NCBI GenBank assembly: GCA_002724835.1
Contig: PBPX01000046.1
Coordinates: forward strand, 1-6,977
Direction of reading: 5' to 3'
Length of the DNA: 6,977 nt
DNA from: Actinomycetota bacterium
GTDB lineage: Bacteria > Actinomycetota > Acidimicrobiia > Actinomarinales > Actinomarinaceae
Shown: positions 1 through 6,312 of the stretch, piece by piece
How the letters are laid out: each line of letters begins with the position of its first letter
Numbering within the stretch: position 1 is the stretch's first letter
Notes under the pieces: generated by a model
What the model saw: the letters and a program-made list of their open reading frames with translations, nothing else
Told to the model about the DNA's origin: nothing
Database searches by the model: none
Position numbers and translations under genes: made by a program

Positions 1-7
1 AAATTCA

Positions 8-280
8 ATGGAAGATATGAAGAGAGATGGTAAGAATCCAGCTAACTGGGATTTAGATCCAAACACATATCCTCATAATACTCTTATAGATCAAGTAATG
101 AACCAAGCTAGATCAAAAGCTTGGGCTAAAATTAATGATCCAACTCATCCAGCTTATGAAAGGGTCATGAAATTAAAATCTGAGAAGGATGGTAAAGATT
201 CTAAGACAAGAGATAATAGACAAGAAATCTTAGATCTTAGTTTTCCAAATAGAACCGTAGATCAATTCCCTAAGAACTAA
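8..280 (+). CDS. Hypothetical phage protein, possibly the C-terminal end of a larger virion protein
   Basis: I do not recognise this 90-residue product with certainty. It is hydrophilic and highly charged, rich in Lys, Asp and Asn, with no signal peptide or membrane segment. A central part (about residues 25-60) looks helical and a basic Lys/Asp-rich stretch follows at 53-70. The frame is open upstream to the window edge: the two codons before the first ATG are Asn and Ser, with no stop. The ATG at 8 may therefore be an internal methionine of a longer protein, and only seven bases lie upstream, so no ribosome binding site can be judged. The TAA stop is immediately followed by the ATG of the tail-fibre gene. 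In T7 the gene before the tail fibre encodes the large internal core protein gp16, so a gp16-like C-terminus is one possibility, based on position only. A small free-standing structural protein is equally possible. Confidence 0.6.
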   Translation: MEDMKRDGKNPANWDLDPNTYPHNTLIDQVMNQARSKAWAKINDPTHPAYERVMKLKSEKDGKDSKTRDNRQEILDLSFPNRTVDQFPKN

Positions 281-655
281 ATGGCACATACTAAAGTAAC
301 AAAAACACACTCCCAAAATACGGGAGTTGCGAATACATTTAGCTACTCAGGGAGTTTTGATGTATTCAAAGGTAGTGAGGTAGTAGCAACCTTAGATGGT
401 ACAGCATTAACCTTCACCTCTACTACTATAAATGAATCCGCCTCTCCACGTGAATATACTGTAGATACATCAGCCAAGACAATACATATTGGTGGTGCTG
501 ATTTATCTAGTGGTACGATAATAATAAGACCTCAAACAGATATGGGTGCCCCTACACCAAGGGCAAACTATACACCTGGTGCGTCTATTACATCTGAAGA
601 TCTAAATAATAACCAGCTCCAACTCATGCGTAAAGCAATGGAGTATGACGAGACT
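281..655 (+). other. T7 gp17-like virion-attachment domain (residues 1-125 of the primary fibre)
   Basis: This segment encodes the part expected to bind the tail. In T7 the corresponding gp17 N-terminus attaches to the tail and contains an IELRR-like strand, a Y/F-x-x-G-S segment and a DLN-x-x-Q-x-x-x-M helix start. Here the equivalents are IIIRPQTD, NYTPGASIT and DLNNNQLQLM, in the same order and with similar spacing. No other gene in the window carries this pattern. The match is by eye, not by an alignment score. Confidence 0.82.
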
Positions 656-2770
656 AAGATGTCATCAACTGGTGACAGCATGTCTGGTCACTTGACTATG
701 GAGGCAGCACAGACAATTATATTTGAAGGTGCAACAGACAATGATTATGAGACAACTCTTACGGTTACTGATCCTACTGCTGATCGTACAATTACTCTTC
801 CTAACGTAACAGGAACAGTAGTAACAACAGGAGATTCTCAAAGTGTAGCAACTGGCATGATAGAAGATGATGCAGTTAATAATGATAAATTAGCTAATTC
901 TATTGTTTCATCTATATCTGCTAACACAGCTAAAGTTACAAACGCAACTCATACAGGAGATGTAACTGGAGATACTACATTAACTATTGCAAATGATGCA
1001 GTTACATCAGAAAAAATAGATGATGGAACTATTGTTGATGGTAATATAAATGCATCTGCAGCTATTGCACATACTAAACTTGCAGCAATACCTGATGGTC
1101 AAATTCTTGTAGGTAGTGGTTCTACTGTTCCTACAGCTGTGGCTATGTCAGGTGATGCTACTATATCAAACTCTGGTGCAGTAACTATAGCAAATGATGC
1201 TGTAGAAATTGGTATGATAGGTTGTGAACAGACAACTATAACAGACAGTGATTCTCATCTTCCTACATCAGGAGCTGTTGTAGATTATGTAGCAGCACAA
1301 TTAGAACCATTTGGTGGTTTTGAAGTTATTGATAATAGAACTAGTTTCCCGAATACTGTACCAGCATCTGGTGTTGTTATTAGTATTTTGGATGCAAGTG
1401 GTATAGTATTTGATTCCACAAGTACACCAGATGCAACTAATTGTACAGAAGTAGATGGTACAGCTGTAACAATTCAAGCTGCTCCAGATGCTTTACAAGG
1501 CAAAACAATCGGTGCTGGTGTTGGTATGTTGGTCTCATATTCAGGATCTGGAACCAATTATACTTTCCATAGATTATTAGCTAAAGATTCAGACGTAGAA
1601 CAACTCAGTACAGATATAGAAGACTTTAAAGCTAGATATCGTGTAGGTACTAAGACAGGAAATAGTGATTCATCTAATGATGATGGAGATTTATTCTTTG
1701 ATACAGGTGCCAACAAGATGTATGTGTACGACGGTGCATATGACTCTGGTGGTGAATGGAAAGAAGTTGCAGCAGTTGGTGATTATAAGATATTAACGAT
1801 TAAAGATCACGATCAAGAAGTCGGTGGATCAGGACCAACATTTGGTTCTAATGTCGAATTCGATTTGTTTGATGATTCAGCAGATGCAAGTATTACAAGT
1901 GCACAGCAATTAATTGTCAGTTTAAATGGTGTTATCCAGAAACCTAATTCATCATACAGTGGAAGTATGGAAGGTTACTGTTTGAATGATACACACGGTA
2001 TTAAATTTGCTACTGCGCCGCCTAGTGGTTCGACAATGTTTGTAACACTAATTGGTGCGTCTACAACTGTTAATGTACCAGCCAATGACTCTGTCACTGC
2101 TGCTAAAATTGACGATGGAGCTATTGTAAATGCCGCGGTTAACGCTGCTGCAGATATTGCTGGTAGTAAGTTAGCAGATGACTCAATTGCTGAAGTTAAA
2201 CTAGATATACATAACGCCCCTACTGGAACAGATAAATTTCTTAAATATACCAGTAATGGTATGGAATGGGTAGTACCTAGTTATGCAACACCATTAACTT
2301 TAGTAGATGAAGATAATATGTCTTCTAATAGTGCTACTTCAGTTCCTAGTCAACAATCAGTAAAAGCATATGTTGATACTTCAGTAGGTTCTTACTTACC
2401 TTTAGCTGGTGGTACAGTTACTGGAGCTTTAGTACTTCAAGATAGTGTTGGTGCAACAATTACAACAGCTACATCAGCTTCAAGCCTTACTTTAGATTTT
2501 GGTGCTTCAGTACATCATCAAGTAACCTTTGGACATAATATAACTTTTAATGATCCTTCTAATGAAGTTGTTGGACAATCAGGTTCGATTATACTTATAC
2601 AACCTTCTAGTGGTGGTCCTTATACTGCTGATTTCAGTGATGCCGCTTGGAGGTTTACAGGAGGTACTGCACCTACTCTAAGTACAGCAGCGAATGCAGT
2701 CGATCGTATTGATTATCTAGTAGTTGGTGCTGGTAATATACATTGTGTAGCTAGTTTAGATGTGAAGTAA
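281..2770 (+). CDS. Primary tail fibre protein with T7 gp17-like N-terminal domain
   Basis: This 829-residue protein is the likely main tail fibre, attached to the tail and used for host recognition. Residues 1-125 follow the T7 gp17 N-terminal pattern: a beta-rich start, then IIIRPQTD (80-87), an R-x-x-Y-x-x-G segment (94-100), SEDLNNNQLQLM (105-116) and a short helix. Next come a hinge with ADRTITLPN (167-175), low-complexity repeats of the type DDAV..DKLA and DDGTIVDGNINASA (about 192-310), and a beta module at 326-435. A segment with GDLFFDTGANKMYVYDG follows (469-485), then a module containing QQLIVSLNGVIQKPN (542-556). A second repeat block lies at 602-641, then YLPLAGGTVTGAL (705-717) and a C-terminal tip at 735-829 with GGTAPTLSTAANAVDRIDY (794-812). 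The start at 281 is required to keep the N-terminal domain intact and directly abuts the upstream stop. The Shine-Dalgarno signal is weak (AAGAA, 272-276). Fibre identity is well supported; the receptor is unknown. Confidence 0.9.
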   Translation: MAHTKVTKTHSQNTGVANTFSYSGSFDVFKGSEVVATLDGTALTFTSTTINESASPREYTVDTSAKTIHIGGADLSSGTIIIRPQTDMGAPTPRANYTPGASITSEDLNNNQLQLMRKAMEYDETKMSSTGDSMSGHLTMEAAQTIIFEGATDNDYETTLTVTDPTADRTITLPNVTGTVVTTGDSQSVATGMIEDDAVNNDKLANSIVSSISANTAKVTNATHTGDVTGDTTLTIANDAVTSEKIDDGTIVDGNINASAAIAHTKLAAIPDGQILVGSGSTVPTAVAMSGDATISNSGAVTIANDAVEIGMIGCEQTTITDSDSHLPTSGAVVDYVAAQLEPFGGFEVIDNRTSFPNTVPASGVVISILDASGIVFDSTSTPDATNCTEVDGTAVTIQAAPDALQGKTIGAGVGMLVSYSGSGTNYTFHRLLAKDSDVEQLSTDIEDFKARYRVGTKTGNSDSSNDDGDLFFDTGANKMYVYDGAYDSGGEWKEVAAVGDYKILTIKDHDQEVGGSGPTFGSNVEFDLFDDSADASITSAQQLIVSLNGVIQKPNSSYSGSMEGYCLNDTHGIKFATAPPSGSTMFVTLIGASTTVNVPANDSVTAAKIDDGAIVNAAVNAAADIAGSKLADDSIAEVKLDIHNAPTGTDKFLKYTSNGMEWVVPSYATPLTLVDEDNMSSNSATSVPSQQSVKAYVDTSVGSYLPLAGGTVTGALVLQDSVGATITTATSASSLTLDFGASVHHQVTFGHNITFNDPSNEVVGQSGSIILIQPSSGGPYTADFSDAAWRFTGGTAPTLSTAANAVDRIDYLVVGAGNIHCVASLDVK
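854..1084 (+). repeat. Low-complexity fibre-shaft repeats (residues 192-268 of the primary fibre)
   Basis: The protein repeats a motif of the form D-D/N-A-V/I followed by a K-I/L-A/D step: EDDAVNNDKLANS, NDAVTSEKIDDGT and DGNINASAAIAHTKLA. A further copy of the repeat block lies at 2090..2200 in the same gene, and another in the 144-residue protein at 5347..5445. Such repeats are common in tail fibres of marine phages, where they probably form a beta-helical or trimeric shaft. That structural role is inferred. Confidence 0.65.
2090..2200 (+). repeat. Second shaft-repeat block (residues 604-640), shared with a downstream gene
   Basis: This block reads SVTAAKIDDGAIVNAAVN followed by AADIAGSKLADDSIAEVKL. 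It closely matches the N-terminal part of the 144-residue protein, which reads LKDGEIVNADINASADIAGS then KIADNAITLDKM. At the DNA level the runs gctggtagtaa and agcagat are identical between the two, with scattered differences between them, so the copies are diverged rather than recent. Confidence 0.7.
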
Positions 2771-2771
2771 T

Positions 2772-5174
2772 ATGGCTTTATTTAATAGTATACGAATGGG
2801 TGCCAGCGGAGCTGAAGGTGCCTATGAGATTGAAAGATCTTTAAGATTTAATTCAGCAGATGATACCTATCTTGAGTTCACCCCCTCAAGTACAGGTAAT
2901 AGAAAAGTATGGACTTTTAGTTGTTGGCTCAAAAGAACTAAGTTAGGAACTAATACTGATTATCTTTTCAGTTGTAATAGTGTTTCAGGAAATAATGGGA
3001 TAGCAGCTTTATATTGGTATAATTATGACAACACCGATGATCTATCCACTTATTTTGATACTCCAAGTTCAGGTGATCCGTATGGTAGGGTAATAGATGA
3101 TAGTAGAATATTACGAGATACGACAGCATGGTATCACCTCGTATGGCAAGTAGACGCAGCTAATACTACTCAAAAATTATGGGTAAATGGTGAAGAACAG
3201 ACTCTTCAGTCTAGCAAGAATCCACCTAATGTTGATTATGGGGTAAGTTTCTCAGGAAACTTGATGAGAATTGGTAGATCATCATTTGGTAGCCAAGTAT
3301 TTAATGGTTATATAGCCGAAGTACATTATTGCGATGGTCAGAAATATCAAGCTTCAGATTTTGGTGAGACAGATTCTGATACTGGTCAATGGATTCCTAA
3401 AGAAGTAGATGGGTTGACTTATGGTACAAATGGCTGTTACCTAAACTTCAGTGATAACAGTGATACAACTGCTACTACATTAGGTAAGGACTACTCAGGT
3501 AATGGAAATAACTGGACTCCTAATAACTTCTCAGTTGCAGCAGGTACAGGTAATGATTCACTAACAGACACTCCTACAAATAATTACTGTACTTGGAATC
3601 TATTGGATTATGTCAATGGAGGTTTCGGTACTTCTTGGGGAGCAGGTGCAAGAACAGCTAACGGTGCTTTAGAGATGACAGCTAGTGGTAAAAATACCCT
3701 ATGGCATGGAACATTCTTTAAAAATAGCGGGAAGTGGTATTACGAATCTACAGGTTGGAACCATGACCAAATAAAAGGTGGTTGGGGACGTTCAGCAACT
3801 TCTGCTGGTACTGAATTTTTAAATGCTAACTGTTTTACTTTAAATCAAAATGGTCAATATCAATCTAATTCACCTACTGGAACAGCAGGAGGAACTACCT
3901 ATGGAGGAAGTATCTCATCTTCAGATGTTATTGGATGTGCTATAGATTTAGATAATTTAACTGTCGCATGGTCTAAAAACGGTCAGTGGGGTGATGGATC
4001 TGGTAATTGGGATGAAACCTATGACAATGCTAGTAAGATTTCTATAACGGCTGGGTATTGGACACCAACACATATACATGGTGGCTCAAGTGCAGGTCAA
4101 TGCTTTGCAAATTTTGGACAAAGACCTTTGACAAATGATCCTCCATCAGGTTTTAAAACTTTATGTGCTTCAAATATATCTACACCAACAATCAAAAATC
4201 CTACTGATTACTTTAACACTGTAACTTATACTGGTAATAATGCGTCTAATGATATTACTACAGTTGGATTCCAACCTAATTTAACTTGGATTAAACAACG
4301 AAATCAAGCAGAAAATCATTTTATAACTGATAGTGTTAGAGGAGCTGGTGTACAGCTTAGAGCAGCGCAGCAAGATCAAGAAAATGATGATTCAGCTACA
4401 TTTGATGCATTTCTATCAACTGGATTCTCTTTAACTGGTACAGGCCCAGCCAAACCTCAAGTTAATGATGATACTGATAGTTATGTAGCTTGGAACTGGA
4501 AAGAATCAGCAACAGCAGGTTTCGATATAGTTGCTTATAACGGAGATGAAGATGATACAATATCTCATAATTTAGGCGTGTCACCTGAATTCATGATTAT
4601 TAAATCAAGAGAATCATCAAATGATTGGATGATTTGGCATCATAGTGTTATTGATGCAGATAATAAAGTTTTGAATTGTAACAATGGTGACGGAGTATCA
4701 ACTTCAGGTAGTAATACTTTTATTAAGTCATCTAGCGGTGGCTCATATAATGTTAGTAGCTCTACCTTTAAACTAGGTAGCTCTGCACTTGTTCAAGATG
4801 GCTCTAGTAATGACTATATTGCTTATCTTTTCGATTCTGTAGAGGGATATTCAAAAGTAGATACCTATATAGGTAACGGAGATTCAGACGGAACTTTTGT
4901 TTATACTGGGTTTAGACCTGCTTGGATATTATTAAAGCATTCGAATAGTTCAGAACATTGGTATATTTATGATAATAAAAGAAATACTGGTAATCCATTA
5001 AATTTGGAATTAAATACTAGTACCACTCAAGATGATGGAACTTTTATTGGACCAGATTTTCTAGCCAATGGGTTTAAAATCAGAAATTCTAATAGTGCCT
5101 TTAGTACGAGTGGACAGATATATCTATACTTAGCTTTTGCTGAGAACTCCTTTAAATACGCTAATGCGAGGTAA
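2772..5174 (+). CDS. Multidomain adhesin-like tail protein: LamG-like lectin, SPRY-like domain, three C-terminal repeats
   Basis: This 800-residue protein is probably an accessory fibre or receptor-binding protein. After a short N-terminus with MGASGA (9-14), residues 20-230 form a LamG/concanavalin-A-like lectin domain: SLRFNSADDTYLEF, then WTFSCWLKR (47-55), WYHLVWQVD (120-128), KLWVNG (135-140), MRIGRS (165-170) and FNGYIAEVHYCDGQ (177-190). Residues about 318-452 look like a SPRY domain, with SGKWYYES, DVIGCAIDLDNLTVAWSKNG (385-404) and FANFGQRPL (445-453). The remaining part (480-800) holds three diverged copies of a roughly 100-residue unit, ending in LAFAENSFKYANAR. LamG and SPRY folds commonly bind sugars or proteins, so host-surface binding is likely, but the ligand is unknown. 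The ATG lies one base after the fibre stop, preceded by only a weak GAAG (2764-2767). There is no signal peptide. The gene could alternatively encode a capsid decoration protein, but its place among fibre genes argues against this. Confidence 0.82.
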   Translation: MALFNSIRMGASGAEGAYEIERSLRFNSADDTYLEFTPSSTGNRKVWTFSCWLKRTKLGTNTDYLFSCNSVSGNNGIAALYWYNYDNTDDLSTYFDTPSSGDPYGRVIDDSRILRDTTAWYHLVWQVDAANTTQKLWVNGEEQTLQSSKNPPNVDYGVSFSGNLMRIGRSSFGSQVFNGYIAEVHYCDGQKYQASDFGETDSDTGQWIPKEVDGLTYGTNGCYLNFSDNSDTTATTLGKDYSGNGNNWTPNNFSVAAGTGNDSLTDTPTNNYCTWNLLDYVNGGFGTSWGAGARTANGALEMTASGKNTLWHGTFFKNSGKWYYESTGWNHDQIKGGWGRSATSAGTEFLNANCFTLNQNGQYQSNSPTGTAGGTTYGGSISSSDVIGCAIDLDNLTVAWSKNGQWGDGSGNWDETYDNASKISITAGYWTPTHIHGGSSAGQCFANFGQRPLTNDPPSGFKTLCASNISTPTIKNPTDYFNTVTYTGNNASNDITTVGFQPNLTWIKQRNQAENHFITDSVRGAGVQLRAAQQDQENDDSATFDAFLSTGFSLTGTGPAKPQVNDDTDSYVAWNWKESATAGFDIVAYNGDEDDTISHNLGVSPEFMIIKSRESSNDWMIWHHSVIDADNKVLNCNNGDGVSTSGSNTFIKSSSGGSYNVSSSTFKLGSSALVQDGSSNDYIAYLFDSVEGYSKVDTYIGNGDSDGTFVYTGFRPAWILLKHSNSSEHWYIYDNKRNTGNPLNLELNTSTTQDDGTFIGPDFLANGFKIRNSNSAFSTSGQIYLYLAFAENSFKYANAR
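2829..3461 (+). other. LamG/concanavalin-A-like lectin domain (residues 20-230)
   Basis: The segment shows the usual order for a LamG-type jelly roll: an opening SLRFN...YLEF strand, the WTFSCWLKR strand, a WYHLVWQVD strand with the central His, a KLWVNGE turn and a final FNGYIAEVHYCDG strand. This fold binds carbohydrate in many extracellular proteins. The ligand-contacting residues cannot be identified by eye. Confidence 0.82.
3723..4127 (+). other. SPRY-like domain (residues 318-452)
   Basis: The signature is GKWYYES at the start, a DVIGCAIDLDNLTVAWSKNG core and a closing FANFGQRPL strand. This corresponds to the SPRY pattern of a G-KWYWE-like opening, a D-IG-A-D-D--T--F-KNG middle and a VNFGQ-PF-like end. 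The assignment rests on pattern recognition. Confidence 0.75.
4209..5153 (+). repeat. Three diverged tandem protein repeats (residues 480-794)
   Basis: The three copies span about residues 480-579, 583-690 and 694-794. Each begins with a Y-x-G-N/D strand (TYTGNN, AYNGDE, TYIGNG). Each then has a G-F/V-x-P-x-x-x-x-I/L-x-K strand (VGFQPNLTWIK, LGVSPEFMIIK, TGFRPAWILLK), followed by a segment with W, H or Y and D. Each closes on a strand of the YVAWNWKES, YIAYLFDSV or YLYLAFAEN type. The copies are far apart in sequence, so the duplication is old and not visible in the DNA. Confidence 0.75.
5168..5171 (+). promoter_or_regulatory. Ribosome binding site of the 48-residue gene (GAGG)
   Basis: GAGG overlaps the last Arg codon of the adhesin gene and ends five bases before the ATG at 5177. 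This good Shine-Dalgarno spacing supports the small reading frame being translated. Confidence 0.6.
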
Positions 5175-5176
5175 AA

Positions 5177-5323
5177 ATGGCATTTAAAGAAACAGATCAC
5201 AACAAAATAATACCTCTTGATGTGCCTTTTACTCACAGAGGTATCAAGTATCCAGCTAATTGGCTAAGGCTAACAACACTGGATGAAAAGAAGGCAATTG
5301 GATTAGTGGAGGTACCAGACTAA
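5177..5323 (+). CDS. Small 48-residue phage protein with GIKYPANWLRL motif
   Basis: This short gene fills the gap between the adhesin and the next fibre-like gene. It starts with ATG two bases after the adhesin stop, has GAGG five bases upstream, and ends with a TAA whose last A is the first base of the next ATG. The product has a polar start, an IPLDVPFTH strand (12-20), the motif GIKYPANWLRL (22-32) and an LDEKKAIGLVEV end (35-46). From memory, a motif of this type (GIQYPANWLRL followed by E-K-x-A-I-G) occurs near the N-terminus of larger phage proteins in tail-fibre neighbourhoods. There it is often followed by a further C-terminal domain, which is missing here. The function is unknown. 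A role in fibre assembly, or as a small fibre component, is inferred from context only. The clean junctions on both sides and the recognisable motif make it a real gene rather than chance. Confidence 0.82.
   Translation: MAFKETDHNKIIPLDVPFTHRGIKYPANWLRLTTLDEKKAIGLVEVPD
5308..5312 (+). promoter_or_regulatory. Ribosome binding site of the 144-residue gene (GGAGG)
   Basis: GGAGG lies inside the end of the 48-residue gene, ten bases before the ATG at 5323. The spacing is slightly long but usable, and it supports that start. The start also overlaps the upstream stop (TAATG), so coupled re-initiation is likely. Confidence 0.6.
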
Positions 5324-5757
5324 TGGCACTAACAGAAGTAAACTCATCTGGACTTAAGGATGGAGAAATCGTTAATGCTGATATCAATGCTTCAGCAGAT
5401 ATAGCTGGTAGTAAAATAGCAGATAATGCTATAACTCTTGATAAGATGGCAGGACTTGCTAGAGGTAAGATTATTTATGGTAATTCTTCTGGAGATCCTG
5501 CAGCTTTAACAGTAGGTTCTAATGGACAAACATTAGTATCTGATGGTACTGATATCTCATGGGGAGATGCCTCTGCTGGTGCTACAGGTGCTGGATCAGA
5601 TAAGATATTCTGGGAGAATAGTCAAACAGTAACTCAGAACTACACCATTGGAGATTCCTTTGGAGCTGCATGCAACGCTATGTCTGCAGGACCGATCACT
5701 ATTAATAATGCAGTGACGGTAACTATAAATAGCGGAGAAACCTGGACAATCGTATAA
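5323..5757 (+). CDS. Short tail-fibre-like protein with shaft repeats and a compact C-terminal domain
   Basis: The 144-residue product looks like a miniature fibre. Residues 8-41 carry shaft repeats (DGEIVNADINASADIAGSKI and DNAITLDKM) nearly matching residues 604-641 of the primary fibre. Residues 45-82 contain LARGKIIYGNSSGDPAALTV and GQTLVSDGTDISWGD, a segment of a type frequent in marine phage fibres. A glycine/alanine linker follows (83-92). The C-terminal piece at 94-144 has KIFWENSQTV, NYTIGD, NAMSAGPITI and a final GETWTIV; I know this ending from other marine phage structural proteins. The start at 5323 is supported by GGAGG and by overlap with the upstream stop. No virion-attachment domain is present, so it probably joins another fibre subunit. 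It could also be a free trimeric tip. Confidence 0.8.
   Translation: MALTEVNSSGLKDGEIVNADINASADIAGSKIADNAITLDKMAGLARGKIIYGNSSGDPAALTVGSNGQTLVSDGTDISWGDASAGATGAGSDKIFWENSQTVTQNYTIGDSFGAACNAMSAGPITINNAVTVTINSGETWTIV
5347..5445 (+). repeat. Shaft-repeat block shared with the primary fibre (residues 9-41)
   Basis: The encoded SGLKDGEIVNADINASADIA and GSKIADNAITLDKM correspond to residues 606-640 of the 829-residue fibre. The middle of the match (ADIAGSK-I/L-AD) is essentially identical and the flanks are diverged. Confidence 0.7.
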
Positions 5758-5760
5758 ATT

Positions 5761-6312
5761 ATGCCAATAACAATTAATGGAAGCGGTACCGTCACAGGTA
5801 TAACTGCTGGTTTAACAGCGGCATCAATGCCAGCAGGTTCTGTATTACAAGTACAGCAAACAGTTTTAACGAATGCAATTGAGGAGGCTGTTGTCAGTAA
5901 TACTTACGAAGATATAGCAGGATTCACCTGTAATATAACTCCTCAGACAGGCTCAAAAGTTTTAGTTTATTACATAGCTAATACGTCTACTACAAGTGGT
6001 CAGTATAATTGCAAGATCCAATTGGTTAGAGGAAGTACAGCAATAGCACAGGGTGATCAGATCGGTAGTAATAGACAAAGAGCGACTACTGGTCAATGGA
6101 GTCCAGGCGATGCTTATCACATACTCCCACAAAGCATGATGTTCTTAGACGCTTCACCTGGCGGTGATGGTAGCACACCAATAACTTATAAGTTGCAATG
6201 GACAGACTCTTATGGCCAGAATCTAAATTTAAATAGAATGGATGGAACTGCAGATACTACTAATGATTTTAGTCAGGTTTCTTCTATAACATTACTGGAG
6301 GTAGCAGCATGA
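5761..6312 (+). CDS. Tail-fibre-like protein with glycine-rich N-terminus and beta-rich head
   Basis: The 183-residue product starts with MPITINGSGTVTGITAG (1-17), a short motif seen at the start or hinge of marine phage fibre proteins, followed by MPAGSVLQVQQTV (23-35). The rest (about 46-183) is a beta-rich head: SNTYEDIAGFTCNITPQTGS (46-65), KVLVYYIA (66-73), KIQLVRGSTAIAQGDQIGS (85-103), MMFLDASPGGDGS (126-138), ITYKLQWTD (141-149), and a final SSITLLEVAA. This layout, including an R-GST-I-GD loop, an FLD strand and an ITLLEV-type end, resembles known fibre heads. No enzymatic motif is visible. The ATG lies three bases after the previous stop, with no convincing Shine-Dalgarno (the nearest GGAG is over 20 bases upstream), so translation may depend on coupling. 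The stop overlaps the next start (ATGA). It is probably an accessory receptor-binding subunit; the receptor is unknown. Confidence 0.78.
   Translation: MPITINGSGTVTGITAGLTAASMPAGSVLQVQQTVLTNAIEEAVVSNTYEDIAGFTCNITPQTGSKVLVYYIANTSTTSGQYNCKIQLVRGSTAIAQGDQIGSNRQRATTGQWSPGDAYHILPQSMMFLDASPGGDGSTPITYKLQWTDSYGQNLNLNRMDGTADTTNDFSQVSSITLLEVAA
6297..6301 (+). promoter_or_regulatory. Ribosome binding site of the 218-residue gene (GGAGG)
   Basis: GGAGG sits seven bases before the ATG at 6309, the best-spaced Shine-Dalgarno signal in the window. It fixes the start of the last complete gene, which overlaps the upstream stop by four bases. Confidence 0.7.

Noticed and set aside
4128..4156. TTGACA with a weak TTTTAA 17 bases further, resembling a bacterial promoter
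   Set aside because: It lies inside the SPRY-like coding region, the -10 element is poor, and such matches are frequent in AT-rich coding DNA.
4758..4782. Small inverted repeat CTACC...GGTAG in the lectin-like gene
   Set aside because: Five base pairs inside a Ser/Gly-rich coding stretch with repeated AGCTCT codons; most likely codon repetition.
5027..5236. Minus-strand reading frame of 69 codons
   Set aside because: It overlaps the conserved end of the lectin-like gene and the whole first half of the 48-residue gene, both on the + strand. It shows no recognisable domain and lies in a region where every other gene reads the other way.
5300..5330. Programmed frameshift joining the 48-residue gene to the 144-residue gene
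   Set aside because: The TAATG overlap changes frame, but no slippery heptamer or downstream stem is visible and GGAGG provides an ordinary start.
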